A stretch of 64,000 nt of DNA from Phascolomyces articulosus (Eukaryota > Mucoromycota > Mucoromycetes > Mucorales > Lichtheimiaceae): positions 1,116,001 through 1,180,000 of the forward strand of contig JAIXMP010000001.1 in assembly GCA_025677815.1 (NCBI GenBank), in the 5' to 3' direction. Below the pieces are notes generated by a model. It was given only the letters and a program-made list of their open reading frames with translations. It was not told where the DNA came from and did no database searches. The position numbers were made by a program, and so were the translations under genes. Shown in pieces: positions 49,828 to 61,949 of this stretch; position 1 is the first letter of the stretch, and each line of letters opens with the position of its first letter.

Positions 49828-50322
49828 ATGCCCAGCAAAATTACTTATCGTGGTGATGATAATCAAGAATACTTTGTTGTTGCCAATAAAGGTATGGCAG
49901 GTCGTTGGCGTAAGGATAAAACCATTCCCCTCGTTGATGTTGTCCAATGTAAGCATGATAATGATGATATTGTTGTTGTTGTTATAATCCTGTTATTATT
50001 TATATAATAGTAAATTATGTGATTATTAATAATATGTTGTTGTAAATAGCATTTGATGTCATGACAACTACTACCGGAAGTGAAACTGGTGAATTTGTAC
50101 GGCCATCCAAGGGTGCCCTTCAGTATGTTTATTATTTCTCTGTCTCTCTCCCTTTTTACCTCCCTCTCGTGCAATTATATATACTTTCCCCTCCTTGAAA
50201 ATGTCTAGACTAAATAATCTGTCTTATCTTTTTGTTATCCTTGTAGGAGCGCATTTCATACAAGCAACATGGATAAAGTTGTTGAACAAATCGTTGAACA
50301 CGGAGAAGAAAAGAATATGTAA
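49828..50322 (+). CDS. RTC3: Rtc3-like SBDS N-terminal-fold protein
   Basis: Small single-domain protein of the SBDS N-terminal (FYSH) fold, like yeast Rtc3, implicated in RNA metabolism and telomere capping phenotypes. Three exons: 49828..49948, 50050..50122 and 50247..50322, giving 89 residues with phases matching. The start KITYRGDDNQEYFVVANKG, the helix with KDKTIPLVDVVQSFDVM, and the end MDKVVEQIVEHGEEKNM follow the Rtc3 arrangement of strand, helix, GEFVRPSKGALQ loop, and C-terminal helix. Length (about 90-110 in relatives) fits. No other domain is present, so it is not the full Sdo1/SBDS ribosome factor. Confidence is good for the fold and moderate for orthology. Confidence 0.8.
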
Positions 50323-50769
50323 AATAAATCAAAATATCTACACTTGTAAAAATATAAATACATTTATAACATCCACATACGCACACTGTTTGTTTTTTTA
50401 AGCAGCAATTAAAAAAGAAATAATCGCAATAAATAATGTCTCCTTTTTATTTCTGCTGAACTTTTGTTGAAAAGGGGGGGGTTATTCTTTTTTCTTTTTG
50501 GATATAAAAATGTAATTACATATAATATCAAGTACCACCCTATAATAATAGATAATATGTTATACTTATGTTATTCATTAGTATAATAAGTAAAAATATA
50601 AATGAGAAGCTTGCTCCTATAAATAAATAGCTAATATAATATATTTATATATGCAAGTAACAACAAATATAAGGGGATTTGCATATAAATAGGATAAAAG
50701 CAGCTCCGTATACTTTCTTACATGTTTATTCTCTCTCTTTTTTTCTATTATAATCCAAATATTTCAAAA
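50323..50769. other. Intergenic, no gene recognised
   Basis: AT-rich 3' region of the Rtc3-like gene and promoter of the coiled-coil gene, with a G run at about 50,475-50,481. Nothing else seen. Confidence 0.5.
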
Positions 50770-52228
50770 ATGGCACCTGCATCCACAACAGACAGCGATT
50801 CTTATTCTTCATCAACAACACAACCGACTGAAATGTCAACAATGGAGTATTATGACATGAAGGGGGAAATCATGGTCATTCCACAAAGCCCTCACCATGG
50901 TGGCACACGAAGACGAGATAGTGATACAGATTCCGACAAAGATTTAGTGATCACTTCATTAACTGAATCCTTACAAATACACAAGGAAATACTCGAACGA
51001 TTGAATACTGAAAAAGAAGTCTTTATTGCTGATTTACGTAAAGAACGGGATGAAGAACAGCATTCAATACAGAAAGAAAAAGAAGAAGCACAATCGGCTT
51101 TGGAAGCGCAATTGGATCAATACCGTCGATTGGAAACTGCTTATTCCTCCCTTGTCAAGGAATTGGAAGCCAAAAAAGAAGAGTATAAACGTATGGAAAG
51201 TAGTTTCTATGCTCATGTAAAAAGGTATTATTTTATATGATATTGTATAAATATATATATAGAAAAACTAATGTCGTTGTTTATCTATTAATAGTATACG
51301 ACCGACCGATGATGATTTATCTACTATCCAATATGAAATTACTCATTTGGCTAACCAAATGAATAATTTTTGTATGGGATTGAAATCAAAGATGGATCGA
51401 TCTGGTGGTTCTGAATATATTCTTGAACGATGGCCAATGACTCGAGCTTATTTCTTACAATCATCACAACAACCATCATCAGATAACAGCAATAAACCAA
51501 AACCAAGTAGTGAAGAAGATGACAACACAACAACAGGCACCAGTACTATTGAACAACCACGACTTGAAACATGGATTATTACCATGTTTACCGAAAAATT
51601 GGTCACCGAGGCATTGACAAAAGATATTTTTGATCAGCCTATCCATATAGGTGTATCTGTCAATGAAACATTCAAGCAACTCAATACATGGATCGATGAA
51701 CGTAACACAGATTGGGCTAGTCGTTTACGACAACAAGTGAGTGCATTGGTGGTTCGACAAGCAGGAGAAAAAGAACAGGCCGCAATTGATCAATCTTTGC
51801 ATAGCTTGGTTGACAGATTATTGGATGAACTGTGTCATATTTATCCACGCGTCAAGGATGGACCACAGCAAAGGAAAAAATTGGAAGCCATTTGTGCACG
51901 TGCAGCCAAACTGAACTTGGCTATGAAGGGGCAAGATATTCGTGTCTTTTGTGGATCGATCGAAGAAGGTGTTGCATTATTTGATAGTACTACCATGAAA
52001 CCCATGACCAAATGTGAACCGGAAGGAACAGTTGTCTTTGTCGTAAGCCCACCCTTTATTGCTTTGGATCCAAAGGATGAAGATCATGGATTTGTGATAC
52101 CTGCCAAAGTTTATTGTACTCTTAATACCCCTCCTTCCATTATATCAGCAACAACAGCGTTATCATCATCATTATTACCATCACAGCAACAACCTCTTTC
52201 CTCACCTTCCATAGTTTCAGAAAAATAA
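50770..52228 (+). CDS. Coiled-coil protein of unknown function
   Basis: Two exons, 50770..51224 and 51295..52228, give 462 residues. The ATG at 50,770 (MAPASTTDSDSY) follows an A-rich leader; an in-frame ATG at 50,722 would add 16 hydrophobic residues and is less likely. About 1-60 is Ser/Thr-rich with acidic Ser sites (DSDTDSDKD). About 60-150 is a long heptad-rich coiled coil (ERLNTEKEVFIADLRKERDE onward). After the intron comes a helical region, DDDLSTIQYEITHLANQMNN, then a Ser/Thr linker and a folded-looking domain (about 250-430) with WIITMFTEKLVTEALTK, LVDRLLDELCHIYPRV and FCGSIEEGVALFDSTTMKP. The tail is Ser/Gln-rich. I believe similar proteins exist in other fungi but cannot name a family or function. 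Confidence 0.75.
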
Positions 52229-53378
52229 TAAAATTCATAATGTGTTTTTTTTACTAATTCAAACTTTGATCAGCTACTAACGACGAGCGTAATCCTTGAT
52301 CTCAGTATGGATTGGCATATAACATTGGATTGGGTTTAACCTAGGGTTAATCTAGAGCGACGGAGTTGGATTTGGAATATCCCTTAAAAAAAGGTTATTC
52401 TTTTAGACACGTTCTTTTTTCTTGGTCTTCTTGCTTTTCACAAATAAAAAGATGATCATATAAGCAAATCACTAACATATCATCAAATATAGACAGGATA
52501 TATGGGGTAAGTAGCTAGGAACCATAAATTATGGATATAAATAGATTTCAACAGAGTAGAAAATGTATTATTATGACATTATTAGCTTATCACTACTTTA
52601 GGTAAACAGAAAATAAAGCAAGGGTTCGCATGGCTGAACCATGGGTATCTTGTTATAATAAACTAACAACCCTATTGTATATTCAATAAAAAAATACTAA
52701 TAATAAGAATCATAAGGCATTTACTTGAAGTATGCTTTTATATATCCAAGAAGATTTTCAAATGGATGGGGAAAACAAGTGCTTATGCAATCATGATGGT
52801 ATTTCCAAAACAGTGACATTTTGAATTATTAGACAAAGTTATATATATATATATATATATATAATAATAACAAATAACAGGTTTATATACTAATAGTTTA
52901 AATGATATACATTTATATAAGCTTACCACTATTATAAGTAATTAGTTACAATATATCTTTGTACTTTGAAGAAGTTCCTTATACAGTATTGATATCAAAA
53001 TCACGGTTTAACAATATAAACTCCCACGTTTTGTCAAAAAGTACAATTATTCAAAACTTCGTCTGCATATCTTTATACATTTATTTAAACATTATATCAA
53101 TACCTACTTCTTGATAAAACTTTGTTCATGTCATACTATAAGCCATAAGTGATCCATTCTTCTTGTCAATTCTATTCCTCTTTTAGAAACCTTCCATAAA
53201 AAATTTTACCGCTTGAACCTAAGCACGAAAAGCCATTTTTTGTGTCGCCGTTAGAAAAAAAAACAGTTTTTGTGAAAAAGGTTTTTTTTTGTCTTTTTCT
53301 TTTCTTTTGTTCATCGCGCGCTTCGGCTTTACTTCTCCATTTTACTTTTCTTCACCCTTTTTATTTATATAAAATAAC
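52229..53378. other. Intergenic, no gene recognised
   Basis: 1.15 kb, AT-rich, with a TA run at about 52,840-52,862. The final 120 bases before the importin ATG are pyrimidine-rich (TTTTCTTTTCTTTTG-like), typical of the leaders here. Nothing else seen. Confidence 0.5.
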
Positions 53379-56300
53379 ATGGAGATCTCTAGTGAAGTCC
53401 TTTTGCAATTGACCCCCGTGTTGACGAGTTTATTGTCTTCGGATAATGCTCAACGGTAAGTCATAATAATAATAATAAGAAACTTTAAGTTTGGCAGTTT
53501 ATATATATAGTCCCCTTAAAAGTTTCCTATGTATATATACAACAACAACAATAATAAGCTTAAACCTTTTTATCTTTTTAGATCGGCAGCTGAAACACAA
53601 TTGAATGAGCAATGGGTCAAGCAACAACCTGATCTTTTACTTATTGGTCTTGCTCATTTCGTAGCGCAGAACTCCGAGGTTCAGGTACATTGATTAAACC
53701 ATTTTAACGTTTTATTAAAGAGAAGAAGAAAGAAAGGATTACAAAGAGGAATGAGAAAGAACGCAATAACAAAGAATACTGATATAGAAAGGGGTGATTG
53801 GGAAATTTTTTCAAAAAAAAATAGTTGCGTTCACATACCAGTGTACTTTTACGTCGTCTTGCTTTCAAGCCATATACTACCCCTACTGATCCTGATGCTA
53901 CATTATGGGATATGGTTCAAGAAACCACGCGTGCTGGTGTAAGAGATCTTTTATTATCCGCTCTTGGAAATGAAACTGATCAAGGAACTCGTCATAAGAT
54001 TGCCGATACAATTGGTGAAGTAGCCAAATCTGATCTTAGCAAGAATGGTAAGGGAAAATAAGATGAAGAGGGATATATGTATGTGTGTGTGATGATACAT
54101 GATAGAAACAAAAAAAACCTTGAATTTCTCAATATCAATCCTATATTAAATATATTAGTTGGATGGGATGCATTGCTTAAGGCATTATTCCAATGCAGCC
54201 AGTCACAAAATCCTGCTCATCGTGAATCCGCATTCCGTATTTTTGCTTCTGTTCCCGAACTTATTTCTGATCAACATACCGATACACTTAAGAACGTCTT
54301 CTTGAGTAGTTTGACCGATGCTGAAAGTCAAGCTGTAAGTATTAGATATATATAAATGGGAGAAAGAGAGAGGAAATTGTTTGTTGTTTATTTTATAGTA
54401 CGCTTGTATGAGTAATCAATTAATTAATTTAATTATTATATTTTGCATAGGTCCGTTTGGAAGCAATGAAGGCTGCAGTTGCATATATTGTCAAGGCTGA
54501 AACTGAAACACAAAAACAAATGGGTGCTTTGATGCCACATATGCTTGAAGTAAATATTTATTGTTTGATAACAAAGTGTAAATGGTGGAAAGAGACGGAG
54601 AGTAAGGAAAACAGGAGCAATAAGGATTGGTTATTAAATTATATGAATTTTTGCATTTAAAATAGACTTTAACACCAGTCATTTCAAACCGTGATGATCA
54701 AACACTTGTTGATGGTCTTGTCGTACTGATTGAATTGGCTGATAGTGCCCCTCGTCTCTTCAAACCTGTTCTTCCTAACTTGCTTACTGTGATGGTGTCT
54801 ATTTCCAAAGATAAGGTATTTGAAGATCGTACACGTCAAACTGCATTGGAGTTATTGCTCACCTTGAGTGAAGCTTCCCCTGCTATGGTTCGTAAATTGC
54901 CCAACTTTGCTGCTGAAGTGATCCCAGTTGCCATGGAAATGGTCACTGATATCGAAGATGATGAAAGCTGGTACACTACCGATGATTTGGATGAGGATGA
55001 TAATGAGGAAAACTATGTGATGGGTGAAAGCACACTTGATCGTGTCGCTCGTACCCTTGGTGGTAAGGCTGTTGTTCCTGTTGCTTTCCAATACATTCCT
55101 CAAATGTTACAATCTGGTGAATGGCAACAACGTCGTGCTTCCTTGATGGCTATTTCATCCATTGGTGAAGGTTGTGTCAAGGTAATGAAGCCTGAACTTG
55201 CCAATATTATTCAAATGATCATTCCTTTCTTGAAGGATCCTCATCCTCGTGTGCGTTATGCTGCCTGTAACGCCATTGGTCAAATGTCGACTGATTTCGC
55301 CGATCATTTGCAAAAGAATTTCCATCAACCTATTATTACTGCTATTTTACCTGTCATGGACGATAGCTCCCAACCCCGTGTGCAAGCCCATGCTGCTGCC
55401 GCCATGGTCAACTTCTGCGAAGAAGCCGACAAATCAACTCTTGATCCTTATTTGGATGCTATCTTTGAACGTTTGTTGATCTTGTTGAACACTCCCAAGA
55501 CCTATGTTCAAGAACAAGCTATTACTACTATTGCTACTGTTGCTGATTGTGCCGAAGACAAGTTTGTTAAGTATCATAGCCACATTGTACCCATGTTGTT
55601 GGATATCCTTCGAAGAGCTACTGACAAGCAATACCGTTTGCTCCGTGGTCGTGCCATTGAATGTGCTTCACTTATTGGTTTGGCTATTGGAAAGGAAGGT
55701 TTTGCTCCTTACACTCAAGACTTTATTCAAATCCTTGCGGAAATCCAACAATCCGTCACTGAAGCTGATGATATTCAAACCACTTATTTGTTGGCTGCTT
55801 GGGCTCGTATGTGTAAGATGATGGGTCAAGACTTTTTGCCTTATCTTCCCAATATCATGCCTCCTCTTTTGCAATCCGCACGTGTCACTCCAGAATTCAC
55901 CTTTGTGGATCCCGAAGAAGAAGATGTTGAAGCTAACTATCCTTCCGAAGACGGCTGGGACTTTGTTGCCATCAACGGTCAACATATCGGCATCAAGACC
56001 TCTGTTTTGGAAGAAAAGCATACCGCTATTGAAATGCTGGTGAGCTATGCTCGTGATTTAGGTGCTGGTTTCTTGCCCTATGTTCCTCAAGTACTTGATA
56101 TTGCTTTGCCTTTGCTCAAGTTTTATTTCCACGATGGTGTTCGTCATGCTGCTGCTGCTTTGCTTCCTTTGTTGTTACGTGATGCCAAGGAAGCCAACAT
56201 TGCTAGCAACGAATTGGCTGCCATGTGGCAAAACATCTTTGAAAAGGTCACTAAGGTCTTTACCACCGAAGATGATGTTACCTTTTTGGCTCAATTATAT

Positions 56301-57281
56301 TCTACCTTTTATGAATGTGTTGAAATCTTGGGTCAACAATACTTGCAAGCCGATCAATTGGAAACTTTCACTCATACTGCCAAGGAACATATCAAGACCT
56401 TTTTGGAAAAATTGACCACTCGTGAATCCGAAAAACAAGCTGGTGAATATGATCCTGAAGATGAAGAACAAATGCTGGATGATGAAGTCACTGAAGAAGA
56501 TGCTTTGGGTGAACTTTCCCATGCTCTTCAAGTCCTTTTCAAGGTCTTGGGTCCACAAGCCGTTGCTCCTTACTTTGAACAATTGTTACCTTTGATCATT
56601 CCTTTCCTCGTCCACCCTAGTGCCACTGCTCGTCAATGGTCTCTCTGTGTCTTTGATGATGTAGTTGAATACATGGGCCCTGCTTCTTACAAGTATGCCG
56701 AACACTTTTTGCAAACCATGGTCCAATCTTTGCAAGATCCTGCTGCTGAAGTCCGTCAAGCTGCTGCTTATGGTTTGGGTGTCTGTGGTCAATTTGGTGG
56801 CCCTCAATATGCTGATGCCTGTGCTGCTGCTTTGGATCCCTTATTTGCCATTATCAATGCTCCCAACAGCCGTGAAGAAACCGTTGTCTTTGCTACAGAA
56901 AATGCCATTTCTGCCGTTGCCAAGATTTGCAAGTTCAACCCATCCAAGTTTTCACCTGATGCTGTGATTTCTGCATGGGTCAATGCTTTGCCTATTGTCA
57001 ATGATGATCAAGAAGCTACTTTTGTCTACAGCTATCTCTTGGAATTGCTTGAGGCTCATCATCCTAGTGTCTTGGGTCCCAACAATGCCAATATTCCTCA
57101 ACTGGTCAAGATTTTCACAGAAGTATTGGCAGCCGATATCTTGCAACCTGAATTAACGCAACAAGTTGTGAATAACTTGAAGGTTATCTTGAATGGTGTA
57201 GATGAAACCACTCGAACGCAATTATGGAACGCAATTGTACCCGAAACTCGGGCTATCTTACAAGAAAGGGGATATGTTTAG
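53379..57281 (+). CDS. PSE1: Importin-beta family karyopherin Kap121/Pse1 (importin-5)
   Basis: Nuclear import receptor for ribosomal proteins, histones and other cargo, acting with Ran-GTP. Six exons: 53379..53455, 53582..53684, 53825..54047, 54159..54334, 54451..54549 and 54666..57281, giving 1097 residues with phases matching. All introns lie in the first third. HEAT-repeat helices run through the whole protein. Typical Kap121 stretches are SHTSVLLRRLAFKPYT near the N-terminus, RRASLMAISSIGEGC, DPHPRVRYAACNAIGQMSTD, the acidic loop with DVEANYPSEDGWDFV, YDPEDEEQMLDDEVTEEDAL, and WVNALPIVNDDQEA near the end. Size matches yeast Pse1 (about 1,090). Codon bias in the long exon (GCT, GGT, CAA, AAG) is stronger than average for the window, suggesting good expression. 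Confidence 0.95.
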
Positions 57282-57736
57282 ATTTCTTTTATAGTTTATT
57301 TTTTTCTCATTTTTTTTCTGATTTATCTGTCAAAAATTAATATTTTAATGTTGTTTTCTCCCCCACTTCAACTTGTATTTGTTTTCTTTTAAAAGTCCCC
57401 TTCTCTCTTTCCCACATATATAACTTACAACAACATTTATAACTTTTTCATCTATTTTCGAATTCCTCACACACATACACACACCCTTTGTCCTCACGAT
57501 TAACAAAAACTCTCACTCTCTCAACACACGATCTTGCATATCCATATTATATAAAGTTTCTTCAAAATTTTTTTCTCCATCCAAAAGAAAAAAAATTAAT
57601 AATTACTATTATACTATTCTTATATCATATAATCTTGTTAACGATTGCAGCTATCATAATAGATACTATTGTTGCTACTACTATGCCATATATATATTAT
57701 GATCAATTCTTATTACGCACTGTGACATCCTCCTTG
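57282..57736. other. Intergenic downstream of the importin gene
   Basis: T/C-rich 3' UTR-like sequence with short CA and CT runs. A 127-codon plus-strand frame at 57,488-57,871 overlaps the amine oxidase relic on the other strand and has no family features. Confidence 0.5.
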
Positions 57737-58415
57737 TTATTTTCGGGCAGCAGCCTTCTTTTTGCTTGGATGAATATCAATACTCGGATATTGCAAAATG
57801 AAATTCATAAGTTTAATCGAAAATCCAAAAATTTCTACTGGCGTGACAGGGGATTCTTCAACAAAAGGTAAATGAGTCATTCCAAAAGTCAACCAAACGA
57901 CAATATCCGTATTACGCACACTTTTGAATTCTTTCATCTATTCAGGTAAACCTATACCAAGTTTACTTTGATTACAGTAAAATCCACCTAGATACATTTC
58001 CCCTTCATTGAAAGCTGTTATCATAATGCCTTCCTTGCAAATTGAACTAGTTTCGTCTCTTCGGATTCAGGTTTGGGCAATAAGCGTGAGACATACATAT
58101 TGACGGGTTTGAAGCGCACTGGTTGTTTGTTATAAGAGTGAAGTTTGCTTCCATTGATGATTTCCTAAATCGTGTGATTTCCGCGTTGCTATGGACCTGT
58201 GCTTCATCAGTAATATTGTACATTTGGATGACAGGTATAAATGCATTACCAATTATGTTACGTATCAGGGTGAAATACAAGGTCAAGTGAGTGAACACTT
58301 GCATAACAGAACTATTGGACCCATCCACCATTAGACCAATACGCATCATGAAGAGGTGCTGGTGATGTTATCCAACGACTTGAGGTGCAGTAATGGAACC
58401 ATAAGATGATCGATC
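57737..58415 (-). pseudogene. 3' fragment of a copper amine oxidase gene, broken
   Basis: Read on the minus strand, this matches the C-terminal part of fungal copper amine oxidases, which oxidise primary amines using copper and topaquinone. The left edge of homology is an apparent splice acceptor (TATAG before DRSSYGSITAPQVVG). HHQHLF follows, matching the HQHxF copper-ligand motif. Then come LMVDGSNSSV and GNAFIPV, TAFNEGEMYLGGFYCNQS, GIGLPE, KEFKSVRNTDIVVWLTFGMT and ESPVTPVEIFGFSIK, ending IDIHPSKKKAAARK. Lesions: TAA at 58,368-58,370 just before HHQHLF, a stop at 58,047-58,049, and TAG at 57,938-57,940 after GLPE. The catalytic half with the topaquinone Tyr is absent upstream. It is a relic, not a functional gene. 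Confidence 0.85.
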
Positions 58416-59083
58416 CTATAAAGAGAGAGAGTAATAATATGTAGAATTAATAATATGATCCAATTATAGAGTTATTATTATTACTATTATTATTACTACG
58501 TACTGTATACTTTATTTACACCACATTTGTAAATTATCAAAAATTGGATCTTCTGGTCTTGATGCATATTTATTTTGTTTTGCACTTATGTACAACTATG
58601 ATAAAGAAAGTAGTTCCCAACAAGCTTTTTTAAAAGAGGTATGTTATTAATTGGGACAACAGCATATCAAGTGTACTGTTTAGTTGTATGAAAAATGTGT
58701 TTGATGCATCCATTATATAATTCATAGAGTTTATAGATATATCATATTATTCACCCAACAATACGAGTAAAGATATTCAATCTAAAGAGAGGATATTCGC
58801 TGATGATTTATTTTTTTTCAACGAGAATAGTCACACATGATGCAAGTATTTTCTTCAATAAGAAATAGCCTTCATAACAAATAGATAATCACACTTTTAG
58901 CAATATAAAACCCATATATTTGGAGAAAATATATAAACAAATAGAAAACAATGCGTCTTTTAAAATGAGTTGTGTACTAGATATAGAAACAACATAAAGA
59001 TTAAGAAATTGTATATGAAAAAATATTCTATTTGAGTTTACACATACAAAAAAAAAGATATAAGATGGTATTATAATAATAAA
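58416..59083. other. Intergenic with an isolated exon-like segment
   Basis: Mostly AT-rich. At about 58,529-58,636 the plus strand is open for about 36 codons (KLSKIGSSGLDAYLFCFALM and beyond) and ends AAAGAG followed by a GTATGT donor. It reads like a stranded exon, but no partner exon was found. The remainder shows nothing. Confidence 0.4.
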
Positions 59084-59846
59084 CTAGATTAAACCCAATG
59101 ACTTGAGTAATCCCTCACTAGCACGCGTTACTTGTTTGAAATTACGTTCAAATCCATCATTACCACCATAATAAGGATCTCGAATAATTGTTTCGCCTTC
59201 TGGATCATAATCACCAAATAATTTAACAGTTGCCTTACTTCCAGAGGGTTGCATTTCCTAAATCCAGTACATCCGTTCATTCCAATTTTTGATTATTAGC
59301 CTTGGTTGAGATTCGATACTATATAACGCTTCTAATAGGAATATAGTATATTTTTTACCTGAAGATCAGCTAGATTAGAGTTATCCATACATAACACATA
59401 ATCAAACTTGGTGAAGTCAGATTTAGTGACTCGACGTGCGTGATGATTCACAGGTACACCGTGTTGTTTGCATGTACGAGCACTTCGAGAGTCGGGTGTT
59501 TCACCAACCTAGTTTTTTTTTTAATACAAACATCAGAATAAAGGTAGAGAGAAAAAACAATACACCATAGATAGACCTTCATAAATAAAAAAAAGTTTAT
59601 CAAGAAGAATGACATTACATGATAGCTTGCAGTGCCAGCTGAATCAATGGTACCGAAACGATCGTCAAGATTCTTTTGTTTTACTGTATGAGCGAATACA
59701 GCCTCCGCCATGGGTGATCTGCAAATGTTGCCTAGAATAATTCATTATTTAGGTATAGTCCATTGTTTATAACGTGATTTGATTTCGTTTGATTATATAT
59801 AGTTACCTAAGCAAACAAAGAGAACATTAATCGGTTCGTTTGGCAT
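59084..59846 (-). CDS. LTP1: Low-molecular-weight protein tyrosine phosphatase
   Basis: Cytosolic phosphotyrosine phosphatase of the LMW-PTP (acid phosphatase 1) family. Four exons: 59846..59807, 59731..59619, 59508..59359 and 59257..59084, giving 158 residues, the normal size. The catalytic loop is at the N-terminus: VCLGNICRSPMAE gives Cys12-x5-Arg18, with Ser19 after it. The first intron splits the loop between LG and NI. The general acid Asp128 lies in the DPYYGG motif, as expected. Other family features are IDSAGTASYHVGETPDSRS (the T-x-D-x-R region) and the DYVLCMDNSNLADLQ strand. Phases match throughout. No signal peptide or extra domain. Confidence 0.95.
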
Positions 59847-61615
59847 GTTTTTTTTATAGAGAATTCGCAAGAATAAGAAAAACCAGGTCTGAAACGGAGT
59901 CGGGTGGTTTTAATAATACCAAGTAGTGATTAAGTCACAGAGAGCAAAAAGTTGGGTTGATCATTAAAAGCTTCTTGTATATAGTAAAAAGGAACTTTAC
60001 AGGAGGATGATTCAATTAAATAACATTGTATAGTTAGCCATTAGAGTCTCTATTAACTTTGAGAAGATGGTATTATAAACCCTAATTATCTCAACTTAAG
60101 CTATCCTTCACCGTACATAAAATCATCATAAAACAGCTGAAGTAATTATTTTTTATTAAACCGGTCTTCCACGGTGAATCTTCTCTTCTTTTATGTGGTG
60201 TACCACTGTGGCAAGGCTATATTCGGTTATTCGGTGAATGGCCCGTATGCCCTATTTCTCCTCGAAGAAAAGTTCGAAGATCCTTTGTTTTTGTTTACCA
60301 TTAAGCCTTCTTCCGGGAAACCCATCCATCATCCACGCGGTTGTCAACATCTTGAATAGTTGAGGTGTTAAGTATTGGAAATAAAATACTATAAATAATT
60401 TTTTTCTGTGATTTATTCTTTTTATAACTTGTGTATTTTTGAACTTACCGAGATTCACTTCAACCAGATCGAGATCTATCAAGTATTGGTCCAGGACGTT
60501 CATTTGTGTGTCTGTGTTTGTTATGTTGTGTAAATGTGTAAGAGAATATAGATATTTGAACAATTCAATCTTTGAACTCCAGCCCTTTTAATAATAGTCA
60601 TCTTGTATTCATCATAAGTCTCCATACTGTTCATTCCATGGTATTATTTTATAAAAATGGGAGAAAAGTGATCTCTCATCTGTGTTTATGGTATCATGAT
60701 TCTATTCTTTCATTCGGGGGGGGGTTTGCTGGGAATTGAAATGGACCTGAAGGGTCCGCTTTTAACATTTCGTTGGAGACAAAAGCGGGAATATGTTAGA
60801 AAAACAGATAATAATCTTTTTGGAAAACTCTTCTTCTACTTGAGCTGTTGTTGGCAATAAATTTACAATCATTTTATAGTAAACACAACGAATTACTATG
60901 TTTACCACTGTGTGATGCGTTAGCATCTTTGCTACATATTTTACCTAAATCAGCAGTAGCAGAAACTGAGAAAAGAACCATAGGCGCTACATAGAAACGC
61001 ACATAGTGTTAGAATATAAAAAGAGAAGAGGAAAAACAAATATCATAACTGATTGATCTGATTTTGAATAACATGATTTTCATGTTCGATAAATGCTTGT
61101 AACTGATAATTTAAGTGATGTCAGGATCTGAAAAAAAAGAAAGCTCTAATCATATGGTAGAGTTAAAGTGTACTTAAATATACTGTAACGGTATAAGGGA
61201 GGTTGTCATTAAATTCGTAATATATTCCTTATAGATCTATCAGCTTATAAAAACTCGTGTTTTTGATTAATTTTTAGGACAAGAAACTAAAATATGTAGA
61301 AAAAAACATCATATCCAAACAATTAATGTATATTCCTCTGTATGCTACGAATTAGAAAATAATAGTTGCTATCAGATACGTAGTACTCACACATAAAAAA
61401 TATGTCAATTAACTATGCTTTAACTAGGAGAAATTCAACAATTGTGAATTACAATATATTCTTACGTATTCCAACAAATAAAAGGAATGGTCATTCTACA
61501 TTCTAATATATAGGCATATATGATAAGCTACATAATAACATAGATAAAGATAATACGTAATCTTCTATGAATTATTGCTGAAATCGTTATATCAACGTTG
61601 ATATGGTTTTCTTGT
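59847..61615. other. 1.8 kb intergenic, no gene recognised
   Basis: AT-rich. Short frames at 60,174-60,359 (plus) and 60,252-60,563 (minus) overlap on opposite strands and show no family features. A G run lies at about 60,717-60,724. No repeat or RNA seen. Confidence 0.45.
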
Positions 61616-61949
61616 TTAAGATGGAGGAGGGGAAGGGGCAGTGCATCTGTTGTTCTGTTCACAAGCTGCGGCAAGTTCTGTTCCTGGCCCAAACAATGAT
61701 CCTGTGATACCATCTTGACAAATGTTAACTGGAACCTCTATTGGTACGATTAACTGTTGTAGGGCTGTATGTTGTTGGACAATCAATATATGTAAGGAGA
61801 AATTATATATCACGTTACAAAACAACAGTTATATTACATATTATGCAGATACGGCATTGATATATGGCTATTATTCTACCTAATGCCACAATAGAAGAAG
61901 CTGAGAAAATGATTATTGAAATTGGTAAAAAAATCGTTGATAGATGCAT
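61616..61949 (-). CDS. Small secreted protein, chaplin-like
   Basis: Two exons, 61949..61880 and 61764..61616, give 72 residues. The intron runs from GTAGAA to ACATACAG. Residues 1-24 form a classic signal peptide (MHLSTIFLPISIIIFSASS then IVALA) with an Ala-Leu-Ala cleavage site created exactly by the splice. The mature part, about 48 residues, starts LQQLIVPIEVPVNICQDG, contains a hydrophobic Gly-rich stretch, then AAACEQNNRC, and ends PSPPPS. The VPVNIC box and an 18-residue spacing to the next Cys resemble the chaplin repeat (VPVNVCGN...C) of Streptomyces surface proteins. Whether this is homology or a chance match is unclear. An odd third Cys is present. The gene is small and the call depends on one intron. 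Confidence 0.5.

Noticed and set aside
57488..57871. 127-codon plus-strand frame after the importin gene
   Set aside because: It is low complexity and overlaps the amine oxidase relic on the minus strand.
60174..60563. Overlapping short frames on both strands
   Set aside because: Neither has domain features, splice partners or codon bias; they overlap each other on opposite strands.
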